Shown: positions 11,237 through 21,265, counted from the first letter of the stretch. The stretch: DNA of 64,000 bases from Zanthoxylum bungeanum (GCA_019454045.1 SKCR01035550.1:62001-126000); one strand, 5' to 3'. A program made the numbers and translations. Notes: a model not told the origin generated them from the sequence alone.

Positions 11237-11709
11237 TGTAACATCACCAATCCGGGAGATGCTACCGGCAGGGAATAGGCCGTACTATCCCCCTGAGGCT
11301 CTGACTATCTGTTTGTAATCATTTTAACTGAACTAATCTTAGATGACTTTCCCATGCATAGGAACCTTTGCCCCAACTCAACCACATGAAATGAATTTTA
11401 AATATTCAGATAGTGTACTACATGTCACAACTCTGATAATAATACATTAGCACGTTTTAATAACTTATTCAATACAGTGTATGACATACAACTATCACTT
11501 TGACACTGACAATGTTGAAACTCTATACACACTCTAGTGGTCTCAGACCATCCGGTGACTGCATCAGTACCCGTCCTCCCGAGCTCGTCCTCCGAGAATA
11601 CTTGCAAAATAAGAAAAACTGGGAGTGGGGAGGGGGTTAGATCGTTGTACGATCTAAGTGAGTGAATGGTTTTATAATTAAAACTGAAATACTTTAAGAA
11701 ACTCATGTT

Positions 11710-11950
11710 TTAGAAATCAATTCAAATCTTTTCTGAAACTTATCTTTTCTGAAAGCGATTCTCTTTCTGAAAACCTTTGTGAAAGTCTTTTCTAAAAGTT
11801 TCTTATAAAACTACTGTTTCTGAAAACATTTATTTTCTAGAAAACTTCTTTCTGGAAAACTATTTATGAAATCTACTTTTGAAAATCTGGTTCTGAAAAC
11901 CTGTAACTGAAAACTTGTTCTGAAAATTTGTATCTGTCTCTGAAAAATCT
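11710..11950. repeat. Degenerate TCTGAAAAC repeat tract
   Basis: More than ten variants of the word TTTCTGAAAAC or CTGAAAACT follow one another at irregular spacing within the gypsy-like LTR. The tract looks like an old microsatellite-like expansion. No coding or regulatory reading is supported. Confidence 0.6.
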
Positions 11951-11954
11951 GACG

Positions 11955-12180
11955 TATGGGGGCGTTACATATCGTCGTCCCCCACACGCCTAACTAGAGC
12001 CAGGAGTGCAAATCCATGACCTTAGGGCGTTACGTATCGCCGTCCCCCAAGCCACTGAACTAGAATTGAGGGTGCGGATCTATGCTACCCTCCAAGCTCT
12101 GAAACTAGGATCTAGGGGCATCTGTTATCCCTAGTCCTGAACTAGGATCTGGGGGCGTTACGTATCGCCGTCCCCCCAGT
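11955..12180. repeat. Three near-palindromic GC-rich words in gypsy-like LTR
   Basis: The word GGGCGTTAC(A/G)TATCG followed by (TC/CC)GTCCCCC appears at about 11957, 12026 and 12151. The G-run and C-run can pair around a TACGTA-type centre. Each lies near an ACTAGGATCT- or ACTAGAGCC-type spacer, so the region reads as a degenerate tandem repeat. Confidence 0.65.
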
Positions 12181-12704
12181 CCTCTACATGTGCACATGTT
12201 ATCCGTCAATTCTATGTCAGTATCAAGTTGCGTACTAAGGTGGGGTTTTCCCCCATGCCTCGAAAAACATAAACCATTTTCTAAAAACATTTATTTCTCA
12301 ATATAAAGCTCAAATCATAATTTTTTTATGAAATGACTGTAATAATAATAAAAATAATCCAACGCACTAAAGCGTAAAAATAAGTCTGGTATATAAAATA
12401 ATAAAATGAAATTTAATTTAAAAGGGTAGTGTCCACTCATTGATTTGGATTCTAACTGGTGCTTTGCCACTCATCGAAGGGAGTTTTGGTTCATGCGAAG
12501 ATCTAAAATCGGTAACTTGATTAGACTATGAATCTGGGGACATGTTTTGGAACTATATTAAGTTTCCAACTTCTCTATAATTATCTCATGCTATATAATA
12601 CGTACAACGTGTCATAATGTGTGTATATGATATGATGAAAAACCTCTGGGGTGATCCCTAACCTTTAAAGTTGAAAATAAAACGGGATGACATTTTTTCC
12701 TGCC

Positions 12705-12860
12705 TTGCGTCGCGACGCCGGGTCTGGCGCGTCGCGACACGCATGAGCACAGAATCAGGCACATGACATGCTCTATATCACGTTGCGAAGCAGAACTCTT
12801 CGCATCGCGAGGCGAACCAGACAAGAGCCGAAATATGGCTTCTGTTTTCAAGCATCGCGA
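12705..12860. repeat. CpG-dense TCGCGA palindrome cluster
   Basis: Variants of GCGTCGCGACGC (core TCGCGA) or GCATCGCGA occur about five times in 150 bp: near 12708, 12731, 12782 (decayed), 12803 and 12853. The surrounding DNA is AT-rich. A similar cluster of unrelated context lies at 31497-31690. Confidence 0.7.
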
Positions 12861-13356
12861 AGCCAAGCCATTCTAAGGGCCAAATTTTCATCTTTCAATG
12901 CCATACTCAAGCAATCCACCTATTATCACTTAAATATCTTCTTATAGGTACCTCACTAATATTCTATATCAATACACCAAAAGCATAACCAATTCCCAAA
13001 ATCCATATACCAAATCATCCACCTCAAAACACAAGAAATATATGCACTCACAACAACCTCATTCCATATTAGTATTATCAAAACACTCTCAAAAGTGCAT
13101 GCAAATAACTAATTCAAGCCAATTTGACAATTCCAAATTCTAGGGTTTTTAGGGTGCGAATTTGGGGCTCTAGTTTCCTTGTCTAAAACTAATAAATAAA
13201 AAAATAAGGGGAGTTAAAAGCTTACTTGTCATAGTATATACTTTGAAGCATCACCAATTACTCCAAAATAAGCATAAGAAAAGAGAAAAAAAAATGAGAA
13301 AGTTTCCCAAAGTATCCCTCACGTTTTTGGCTCCTCAAGAGGATGAATAAATAGTG

Positions 13357-13370
13357 CTCTATTTATAGAA
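13357..13370 (-). promoter_or_regulatory. Candidate TATA box of gypsy-like solo LTR
   Basis: Read on the minus strand it is TTCTATAAATAGAG, close to the plant TATA consensus and about 420 bp inside the LTR from its minus-strand start at 13787. It is the basis for assigning the LTR orientation. Confidence 0.55.
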
Positions 13371-13792
13371 CAAGAGTTGATTTTTTGTGTTACAAATGAA
13401 TGGTCCACATTTTTCCACATCACCAAATTCTAGTTGATTCTTGAAATTACTGTAGCAGTCACGGAAATTACAATTTTGACCTATTTTTTATCCGAATTTA
13501 GAAAAATGTTCAATGCGGAAGTTGTAGTTCTCGGTCTAAGATTTCCGAGGATATAAAGTTCATAAAAATTGGAAATAGTATGAAAACGTTACGGCCCGAT
13601 TACTAAAAGTTATTTGAGGTGGAACGTAACTAAGTTTTGCGTCAAAATTTCAAGGAATCTTCTGAATGTCTCAAATATCATTCTATGAGCACGTACTTGC
13701 TTATACATGATTTACATCAAGTATTACTCCATCGAATAATAATAGTCTTCAGGCTGTGGTAAATCGTCGGGTTTACCGGATGTTACATGGTA

Positions 13793-13887
13793 ACATTCAG
13801 CCTTTTGGTGATAAGGGCAGAAAAAAATTTCTAGTTCGATCCGGGTGCCTAACGTGTTTCCGCTGTGCTAGAAAAGTGGTTCCTACA
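13793..13887 (+). mobile_element. B1 3' LTR, right end
   Basis: After the solo LTR, the B1 LTR resumes and ends ...GCTGTGCTAGAAAAGTGG then TTCCTACA. This matches the B2 5' LTR end (GTGCTAAGGAAAGTCG then TTTCCTACA at 30987) and the B3 end at 39837. No primer-binding site follows, as expected for a 3' LTR. The first bases of the flank are ATTTC; the partner TSD is outside the window. Confidence 0.78.
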
Positions 13888-14862
13888 ATTTCCATATCAT
13901 GAGAATTTTGCATGATTGTACCTAACCACCCAAACCTGTGGCTAAACTAACCTAAACATGTGGTGGCTTGGATCTAATCTATTCCATGCTTATTTTACGC
14001 TTATAAATATTCTTTAAATATGATTATTACTCCATAATTCTTGAATTTCATAGAATACAAAAACCTTATAAATCCTAGGGTTTCTACCCATGGATTCCAA
14101 CTTAAATCTTGCTCAAATCATGTTAATAAAAACTTATTTAAGCATGATTATCATCATAATCATGTAAAACAATGCAAAAACGACATGGTTCTATGCATAG
14201 GTTTCACCCAAATGCAAAAATGAAAGTTCTAATGGAGCTTAAAAAGTTTACTTGAACTTTCTTAAACATGGAGATGCATGAGAAATCAAGTCTTTTTTCT
14301 TGATTTTGCAAGAAAAATGATGAAATTTGAGAGAGAATAAGACGTTAGACATAGAGTTGAGAGAAATTGAAAAAAAAAATCTTAATAAGCGTATTTATAA
14401 TGGGCCTAAAATCCAGAACTTTTTGTTTAAAAATTGCTATCGTGTTCGAACAGCCCGACGAATGCAACTGGAATGCGAGACCTCTGGAAGCTTGCATTCG
14501 AACAACCTAGAGAACGCCCCTCGAACGAGAGCTTTCTGGAAAGGTTTGTTCGAATGTGAGGACAAACGTGTCATTAACACGAACAAAGACTTGCGTTCAT
14601 GCGCCATGAAGAATGCATCACTAATATGGGAGCTAATTGCGTTCGAACGATGTAATGAACGCTCCACAAACGCAAAAATATTGAAATTACAAACTAAAGC
14701 AAAATGAATGAGATATGATTCCCAATGCCCATGGATTTGGATTGTAGCCGCGGTCAACATGCATACCTAATACGAGAGCATAAAATATCGTTTTACATGT
14801 CCTACATGACCATGATGATCATCACAAATATTATTGTACATGCTAAAACTTGAGGTGCTACA
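13888..14862 (-). mobile_element. Probable gypsy-like LTR fragment, minus strand
   Basis: The right end GAGGTGCTACA, read on the minus strand, is TGTAGCACCTC, a typical plant gypsy LTR start. A minus-strand TATA-like TTATAAATACG lies near 14390-14400. The left part was probably removed from view by the B1 insertion. A cluster of TTCGAA-type palindromes lies at 14440-14650. An open frame of 126 codons (14327-14707) crosses that cluster but shows no domain, so I do not call it a gene. Confidence 0.45.
14440..14650. repeat. TTCGAA palindrome cluster
   Basis: GTTCGAAC and close variants (ATTCGAAC, CTCGAACGAG, GTTCGAATG, CGTTCGAACG) occur about six times in 210 bp, on both strands by symmetry. 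The block is GC-richer than its surroundings. Confidence 0.6.
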
Positions 14863-14932
14863 CTTCGCTTCAAATTCTAAAACTCTTATAATATTTGTAT
14901 ATATTTTTTGATAAAAAATTAAAAATCTACAT
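14863..14932. other. AT-rich spacer with no recognisable feature
   Basis: The sequence between the gypsy-like LTR fragment and the hAT-type element ends in the element's left TSD ATCTACAT (14925-14932). Nothing else is recognised. Confidence 0.5.
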
Positions 14933-15253
14933 CAGTGTTTTAAAGCTTGGACCGGTCCATCAACTCAGTCTGACGAGAGAATCAAGGGTTAGAGGTCCGA
15001 CCATGGTTGAACCGGGGATTGACCCGAGGTCAGTGTTTTAACTATTTTTTTATTATTATTTTTTATAAAAATATAAAAATTTAAAAAAAAATGAAAAACC
15101 ATGTCGACCCGTGATTGGTTCGACCGGGTCACTGTCGGGTCATAGGTAAGGTATTGGACATACGGGTTAAGGGGGTCAACCGGACTGGCCAGAGGACCGG
15201 TCCACTGGTCAACCTGTCGGACCGGTCGGGCTAGTTCAGGTTTTAAATCAGTG
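14933..15253. mobile_element. Non-autonomous hAT-type element (321 bp), TSD ATCTACAT
   Basis: The exact 8-bp repeat ATCTACAT flanks the element (14925-14932 and 15254-15261). The left end is CAGTGTTTTAAAGC and the right end is GGTTTTAAATCAGTG. The inverted match is imperfect (CAGTG against CACTG, then TTTAAA). Subterminal regions carry many ACCGGTCC / GACCGG / CCGACC words on both strands around an AT-rich core. There is no coding capacity. Confidence 0.85.
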
Positions 15254-15765
15254 ATCTACATACTATATATCAACATTTACTCTTATTATTACACGAATTT
15301 AAATTATTGTGAAATGGATGACAAAACAAATTAACAAATCGAATCTTTGTCGAATAATAAACGAATCGAATCTATGTCAAATAATAAATTGCATAAATTT
15401 ACAATTTTGACCTAATTTTGGTTGAAATTTGGAAAAATGATTAACAATAAAGTTGTAGGTCTTGGTATAAGATTTTCGAGATTTAAATATCACCAAAATC
15501 GGATATCATATGAAAATATTACAGTCAAAAATGAAAATTTGCCTGTTGACTCTGTTATGCAAAAATAAAGGGTTAAAGCTAGAAATTTATCCCAAGTCTC
15601 CGGTCGGGATTTCTAAGGTATTAAACCTACTAATACATGATTATATGAATATTAACATGTCTTTCATGATGAATTATTGTACTGACCGTGTCATGACTGA
15701 CCGGAGTATCCAAAACTACCTATTAGACAAAATGTCTAATTTGGCCTTACTCAACATTACCTAAT
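15254..15765 (-). mobile_element. Gypsy-like LTR remnant, minus strand
   Basis: From about 15390 this aligns by eye with the U3 part of the solo LTR (13450-13640) and with 16735-17074 and 27000-27349. Shared blocks are an ACAATTTTGACC-type start, AAAGTTGTAG-TCT, and ATAAGATTTTC. In three of them (not the 11237 solo LTR), ATCGGATATCATATGAAA or a near variant and GTCATGACTGACCGG-type words also occur. The recognisable end is near 15713. The rest up to 15765 is unassigned. Confidence 0.5.
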
Positions 15766-17074
15766 TGCATGTTTATTAGAGGTGTTCATGGGTCGGGTCG
15801 GGGTCGGATTTTTCAAATTTTTCGAAACCCGATCGGGTCGTCAAACCCAAACCCGAAATTTAAGTATTCAAACCCCGAATGGGTCGGGTCAAGTCAGCAA
15901 TTTTTTTTATGTATTAATTATTTTGAGACATAAATACTAACTATTTTATGTCCTGAAACTTCTCATGCATATAAAATTTCAAGATAAAAAAATAATAAAC
16001 AACTGAAATAATAGTACAAATATTAAAAAATAATAAAATTTTTAGAAAACTAATAGAAAATTAATAAAAAAAAATTATTTTTTCGGGTCCGGTCGGGTTG
16101 CGTGGTCAAACCCGTGAATCGACTCATAAAAATCAGCTTGGGTCGAGTTAACCCGAAATTACCTTATTTGTTCTTACAACATGTCCGGATAGGATTGGGT
16201 CATGTCGGATCAGGTCGGGTTGCGATTTGACCCGATCTTATGAACACCCCTAATGTTTATCAACATCATCACTTTACACATTTCATGCTTATCGTCATGC
16301 ACACACATACAAAAACAAGTTTTTCATACCAAACAAAGATATCGAACATTTCCACCAAACACCTTTCATTCGGCCACAAGCACACACACTTGCAGCATTA
16401 AAGTTTCAACCTAATCCAATCACAACTCAAGCCCTAATATTATCCCAATCATGTGCCATTATCATTCCTCATCATCAAAATAAAAAATCATCCCCAACAC
16501 ACACACACACACACAAAATTCGGCCTAAGGGTTCAAATTTTCAACTTTCAAAGTTTCAACACAGTATAACACCACTCTTACCAAAACCTGATTCTAAGCA
16601 TGAATCATCATCATTCATCATAAAAAAAAACACAATGAATAGTTCTGTTTATATAGCAAAGGGGGTGATTTTTTTAGTGTTAAAAGGAGTGGTCTTAGTT
16701 GTGCCGCATCACAATTTGTTTTAAAAATTCACAAAGTTACTATTCATTCTGAAAAAGAACTATATTTTTGACTTGGTTCTGATCCGATTTTTGAAAAAAG
16801 TTCACATAAAAAGTTGTAGATCTCTGCCTAAGATTTTCAATGGTATAAAGATCACAAAAATCGGATATCATATGAAACCTTGTGGCCAAAATATTAAAAT
16901 TTACCGGTAACTCAGTTAAAGTGAAAAGAAAGTGTTAAAGTTGAAAATTTCTCTCGAGTCTCAATCAGGATTTATAAGGTATGAAACCTATTTTTTCATG
17001 ATTATATGAATAATAACATGTCATGCATGATGAATTACTGTACCGGACATGTCATGATTGACGAGATTGTTACA
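15766..17074 (-). mobile_element. Solo gypsy-like LTR, minus strand, TSD CTAAT
   Basis: On the plus strand it runs from TGCATGTTTAT to ...GAGATTGTTACA, flanked by CTAAT on both sides (15761-15765 and 17075-17079). Read on the minus strand it starts TGTAACAATCTCG and ends in CA. It contains the hAT-type element at 15777-16252 only 11 bp from its left end, so the LTR proper is about 825 bp. A (CA)n run lies at about 16497-16515, and a minus-strand TATATAAACAG lies near 16645-16655. The left boundary rests on the TSD alone. Confidence 0.62.
15777..16252. mobile_element. Non-autonomous hAT-type element (476 bp), TSD ATGTTTAT
   Basis: The termini are TAGAGGTGTTCAT and ...ATGAACACCCCTA (12 of 13 inverted match), with the exact 8-bp TSD ATGTTTAT at 15769-15776 and 16253-16260. 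Subterminal regions are packed with GGGTCGGG / CCCGACCC-type words on both strands, around an AT-rich centre. No open frame resembles a transposase. Confidence 0.92.
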
Positions 17075-17155
17075 CTAATAAAAAATCACTTTTCTCTTTG
17101 AGAGCCAAATATATTTTTTATTTGATGAAGAGATGAGTGAATATTGAGGTGTTCG
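17075..17155 (-). mobile_element. Gypsy-like LTR remnant, left of copy C
   Basis: This short piece starts with the TSD copy CTAAT and ends GTTCG, the left TSD of copy C. Joined to 26940 onward it reads as one LTR remnant comparable with 16620-17074. Confidence 0.5.
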
Positions 17156-18203
17156 TGTTAGACAGTAATGACCCATAGCGTCACTATTTTGTAAATGATA
17201 TTGTATTATTGTACAAAATTAACTATGTAGTAATGAAATTGCCTTTTACCGTTTTGTAATTTATTTACTTTGATATATAGGTAAAAGTCCCTATGATTAA
17301 TTCCGGATTGAGATGATATGAGACAGTATCAATCCATAAAGGTTTAATCATTAAATATCCTTAGTCGTAGTATTGTCGAGATTGGACATCGATAATGCGG
17401 AATAGACTAGTACTTGCACTTGTGCGTGTTGTGAGGGCACAACAGCATAGTCTCATATATTTGAGTATTGGATACTTTTGCAAGTGCGGTAGGAGGTTGT
17501 GTTTTACCGATGGTACGGAAAACAGCTTCGCTCTGGATAGACCCCGCGGAATCCCATTGGTAGTATGTCTGCGTGTCTATGGGAGTCCGCTTCAGGGTAG
17601 GTGCATATGGTCTTAACCTGAGACTTGCATCGCTAGTACTTGCGACAATCGGTAGACTTTAGTTTTGGTCGTCCAGGGCTTTAACAGGTTCTGTGTACAC
17701 CTCTTCTAGGTTTATCGGGAATCGTAGTGTATTGGGTGTGATGTCAAGACGGAAGTATCACTTCAGACATATGGAGATGATGATCGCGTAGGATACAGAA
17801 CTAGTACTCTATAATGGTTGCAACCATCGGGATAATATGACAAGGTCAGGATTATCCGATTCAAAGAGACTAGTTGCTTGATGTCCGATATATGTATCGT
17901 ACGGGGCAGACACATCTCCAGCCCCAGGCCTTACATGTGATCATCCGATACTGGATCAGTATACACTACTACTACGGTATAATACGCCTGTTATAGATCT
18001 TATATTCCAATAAGAATATTTCTGGAGAATTGGGTAGGCATGGCGTTTTGCTAGAGGCTAACCTTGTCTTGTAAATCGGTAAAAACGTAGTACTTGGTAC
18101 GTACGTGTTCGGATAATCTGACGGCCGTATTTACTGCCAACATATCCAGAGATCTCTTGGGTCGCTTCCCGAAGATTCACCAATGACGTATGATTCAAAC
18201 TCG

Positions 18204-18506
18204 ATTAATCTGGATTAATTACGGAGAGACTTTATCTTGGATAAAGTACTATACATAGAGAGAGAACGATTAATTTGGAATTAATCGTAAAATTATTATA
18301 TTCGATATAATAATCGAAATTCGATTTCGACGCGAAATTAAAATTAGATTTTAATTCGGGCAAACGAGTTAATTTAGAATTAATTCGTTAGCGACGTAAA
18401 TAATAATTTCGCTAGGCGCAATTATTTATTTAAATTCGATTTAATTAACGTCGCGACGAAAGTTCGGTATTTCGGAAATATCGAACCCGAACGCGTGAGT
18501 ACGCGT
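18204..18506 (+). repeat. Chain of about ten inverted repeats with very short spacers
   Basis: Arms and spacers read directly: ACTTTATC/GATAAAGT around TTG (18229-18247); CGATTAATT/AATTAATCG around TGG (18267-18287); ATTATTATAT/ATATAATAAT around TCG (18292-18314); TCGAAAT/ATTTCGA around TCG (18314-18330); AATTAAAAT/ATTTTAATT around TAG (18336-18356); CGAGTTAATT/AATTAATTCG around TAG with one mismatch (18365-18387); TTAAAT/ATTTAA around TCG (near 18431); TTCGGTATTTC/GAAATATCGAA around G (18463-18485); ACGCGT/ACGCGT around GAGT (18491-18506). The first (18204) has a 2-nt spacer here and TTG in the 3' LTR. Confidence 0.9.
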
Positions 18507-18700
18507 GGGCCCACTTTCATTTGGGTTGTGTGGGGCCCACATGACACATGTCATTTTATGCATTATTTAATTGTTAATACATTGCATGGTGATAGTGTAC
18601 AATACACTCAATGGTTTTGCATGGAGTTTGAGTGTTTGACACTCTAAGCCATTGCATGATTTGTGTCATAAGTTTATTATTAATTTAATAATATTATGGC

Positions 18701-18712
18701 ATAAATATAAAT
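18701..18712 (+). promoter_or_regulatory. Candidate TATA box of copy C 5' LTR
   Basis: ATAAATATAAAT is followed about 30 bp later by a CTTCTCTCTCACCTC pyrimidine-rich stretch. The same pair is at 26533-26544 in the 3' LTR. A second AT-rich word near 17272 (GATATATA, ATATATAAAT in the 3' LTR) is a weaker alternative. Confidence 0.45.
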
Positions 18713-19060
18713 TGATTTTGAAATCAAAAATCATCATCCTTCTCTCTCACCTCTGACCGAAACTGTGAAGTTTCACAGCCCTCTCCCTTTTCTGTTTTTG
18801 TTGCAAAAACTTGAAGAAAGTGTGGTGTTTGGAACATTAAATCACAATATAAGGCTAGCACCTTCAGGGATCATACAAAGGTGTATGGGAAACTAATTCT
18901 TGAGCTTGGAAGGATCAAAGAAAGCTTGGAGCTTCCCCACTCACCTTGGCCGAAACCTTCACTGCACAAAGGAGAAAATTTTATTTCATCAATATTGTTC
19001 ATTCATTTATATGTTTTGTTTGCTCTTTTGATCTTGGGACATGGATTAGAATTTCCAACA

Positions 19061-19073
19061 ATGGTATCAGAGC
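19061..19073 (+). other. Primer-binding site (initiator tRNA-Met)
   Basis: ATGGTATCAGAGC follows the 5' LTR end by zero or one base. TGGTATCAGAGC is the classic plant copia match to the 3' end of initiator tRNA-Met. This is the only unmutated primer-binding site in the window. Confidence 0.92.
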
Positions 19074-21265
19074 TTAAGAGCATGAAAATATATTAGGGTA
19101 ATGTTTGGGCAAAATTGATTGAAGCATGATTTGATGATTTTGATTGATTAAGTATGCTTAAATGTATGTTACATTATGTTATACATTATCAATTTCATGA
19201 AAAATAAATTGGATTAATTTTTCCCCTCTTGGAGAGGCTTGGCCGAATACTACCTAGACCATGGAGATGATGATTTGTTGTTTATAAGATCATTGGATGA
19301 CTTTAAACGAACATAAAATGACGATTTGTGATTCGATTGGATTGAAAACGAAATCGGTAATTTTTCATCACCTTGGCCGAATGCATGGAAGAAGATTAGG
19401 GGCTTGATTTTTTGATTAAATAATGTTGGACATGTATTTAAGATAAAAATATGATTAATGGATTAATTTGATATTTTGGAAATATTGATTTAAAGGATTA
19501 ATCATGACATTACACTTTAATTAATTAAGTTATAAAATTTGGAATTTTAAAATTTGATTAATTGGGCTTAATTTTGAATTGGGCCTAAAACTATTATATT
19601 TGGACATAATGGGCTTGGTTGGACCAAGTAGGTTTGGGCAAATTGGATTGGATCCAAAAATGGGCCTAAATCACTCCATTAAGTCCAAATGTAATAAATG
19701 GGCTTTTATGTTTAATTGGGCCTTATGGGCTTGATATTGATTTTTATGGCAAATGAGGGTGATTCCTTATTGGGCTTGGAAATTGGGTTTGACCCACATT
19801 GACCAAGGCCCAAGCCTAATGAAATCAATTGAAAGCCCATCGGACTTTAATTAAACGGACATTGGATGTTGATTGGGCTTTGAGACCCGATAGAATTAGA
19901 TTTGGAATCTAAGTCATAAAAGCACAATAAAAGTGTAAATATTTAATTTGGAATTAAATATAAGGATTAGTATTGAATACGACTTAAATTGGATTTGACG
20001 AGTAGTTCGATATAATTCGTGAATTCATACTATAAGTATTTATTCTCAAATTGAGTTGGACTCGCGCAAATGCAAACATGTTTGAACATTGTATTGTCAC
20101 CTAATTAAAGACTAATTTGGATTGGATTTGATTGGTTGTATAACATGCCTTGAATGAATGAATGTGGATGTAATGTATGAATAGTGTATATCGGATGGAT
20201 ATTAGAAGGGAAGGGTAATTTTAGAAATTATTGTAAATTTAGAATTTATAAATTGGACCTGCGTGTCCAGCCTTTCTCTTATTGTCTCTTTGTATTCTCT
20301 TCTCACCTAATTCCCCTCAATGTAAATGAGGTTTCTCTTATTGTATTATGTAATTGGGTAAGAGTAGAATAGTTCTAGCGGGGAGAGGAAATGGAGTGAT
20401 TTGTTCTAGGAACAAGTTGTTGTTCATATCCATCCGTATATCGCTATTACTTTACTTTACGCGCTTTATGATGTTTTAGAAGCATGCTTAAGGGTGTATG
20501 ATGATGAGACCTAACAAAGATAAATTAATTGGTTGCCAATTACACGAAAATCCCTCAAACAATATTAAGCGATTTTCCTTCCGTTGAGTGATTCTTTCTC
20601 AAGATCCGAAATTGGCATTGGTTTGTTGGCCAAAGTCAAGACCTTTGTCAATTGAGGATGTGTTTGAATCATGAGAGTTTTGTTCCATATCGGTGTCTTG
20701 TCCAAGTTGTGATTTGTTGGCCAAAGTCAAGATCACTTCTTGTCCATCGACATTGATTACGAAACTTTCCATGTCAATGGGTCCCGCTTAACTGGAATCA
20801 TTAAGTTTGTTGTGCCAAAGCCAAGACTTAGTTGATTCAGAGGAAATGGTTAGGAAAATGTATTGGATACATTGACATATGTATTAGATATATATGTTTC
20901 GGACTTGGATGTCCACCTACCGGATCTAGGAATTGGATGGGATCCAATTGATCTTCGAGATCTACCTAGTTAAATATCATACAACTTGTTGGCCAAAGTC
21001 AAGGTTGTGTGTTATTTAACGGGATCCTAGCCCACTAGGAAATTGGATTTCCCGAGTACTCGACAGAGGGTTAGAGACTTGTAGAAAATAGTGGGAGGCT
21101 AGTATTGAATTTGCAATTTCATTCAGATACTTAGCTTTACGCGCTTACAAAATTTATTTCGTCAATATTTTAACATTAGTTGGACTAATAAAATGTTATT
21201 TTTCTTGTAACAGTTTGACTGTACCCATATATCGTTAACTAGATAGTTGGACTATCGTAGTTAAG
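19074..21265 (+). other. Long untranslated leader of copy C
   Basis: About 2.2 kb separate the primer-binding site from the gag ATG. It is much longer than in most copia elements. Features: many GGGCCTAA / GGGCTT words (19560-19870), inverted repeats around TGG (for example TTAGATT/AATCTAA near 19888), a CCTTTCTCTTATTG pyrimidine stretch near 20270, and GTTGGCCAAAGTCAAG at 20625, 20716 and 20988 with a diverged copy near 20809. A TTTTTCTTGTAACAG acceptor-like site lies at about 21199-21213. No long open frame is convincing. The homologous leader is in both A copies. Confidence 0.8.

Larger units (their letters stand above)
11237..13787 (-). mobile_element. Solo LTR, gypsy-like (2551 bp), TSD TGGTA
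   Basis: The termini are TGTAACATC... and ...GATGTTACA, flanked by exact TGGTA on both sides (11232-11236 and 13788-13792). Minus orientation is inferred from the TATA-like TTCTATAAATAGAG read on the minus strand at 13357-13370. TGTAAC termini and a 2.5 kb length fit chromovirus (Tekay/Del-type) Ty3/gypsy LTRs, but no coding sequence is present to prove the superfamily. Internal landmarks are a TCTGAAAAC-rich stretch at 11710-11950, three copies of a GGGGGCGTTACGTATCG-type word at 11955-12180, and CpG-rich TCGCGA palindromes at 12705-12855. Confidence 0.85.
17156..19060 (+). mobile_element. 5' LTR of copy C (1905 bp)
   Basis: It runs from TGTTAGACAGTAATGACCC to ...TTTCCAACA. It is very close to the 3' LTR at 24986-26939 but differs by many 1-4 nt indels and by loss of about 47 bp near 18990 (CGCATCCG to CATACTTC in the 3' LTR), flanked by TCAA on both sides. 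The lost piece contains the GTGAGT donor-like site. ATAAATATAAAT at 18701-18712 followed by a CT-rich stretch is the likely promoter. Single-base indels in runs could also be sequencing error. Confidence 0.92.

Noticed and set aside
11425..11706. 93-codon minus-strand open frame
   Set aside because: It lies inside the gypsy-like solo LTR defined by exact ends and TSD; no domain, no conserved counterpart seen.
11955..12180. CRISPR-like array (three similar words with spacers)
   Set aside because: Only three diverged words, irregular spacing of about 70 and 125 bp, eukaryotic LTR context; no cas genes.
14327..14707. 126-codon open frame on the plus strand, with a 107-codon frame opposite
   Set aside because: No recognisable domain; it lies across a TTCGAA palindrome cluster in a probable LTR fragment, and open frames on both strands of a GC-richer patch are expected by chance.
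17272..17281. TATA box near the LTR start as the main promoter
   Set aside because: It would put nearly the whole 1.9 kb LTR in the transcript. The TATA-like site followed by a CT-rich run at 18701 fits known plant LTRs better, but this was not tested.
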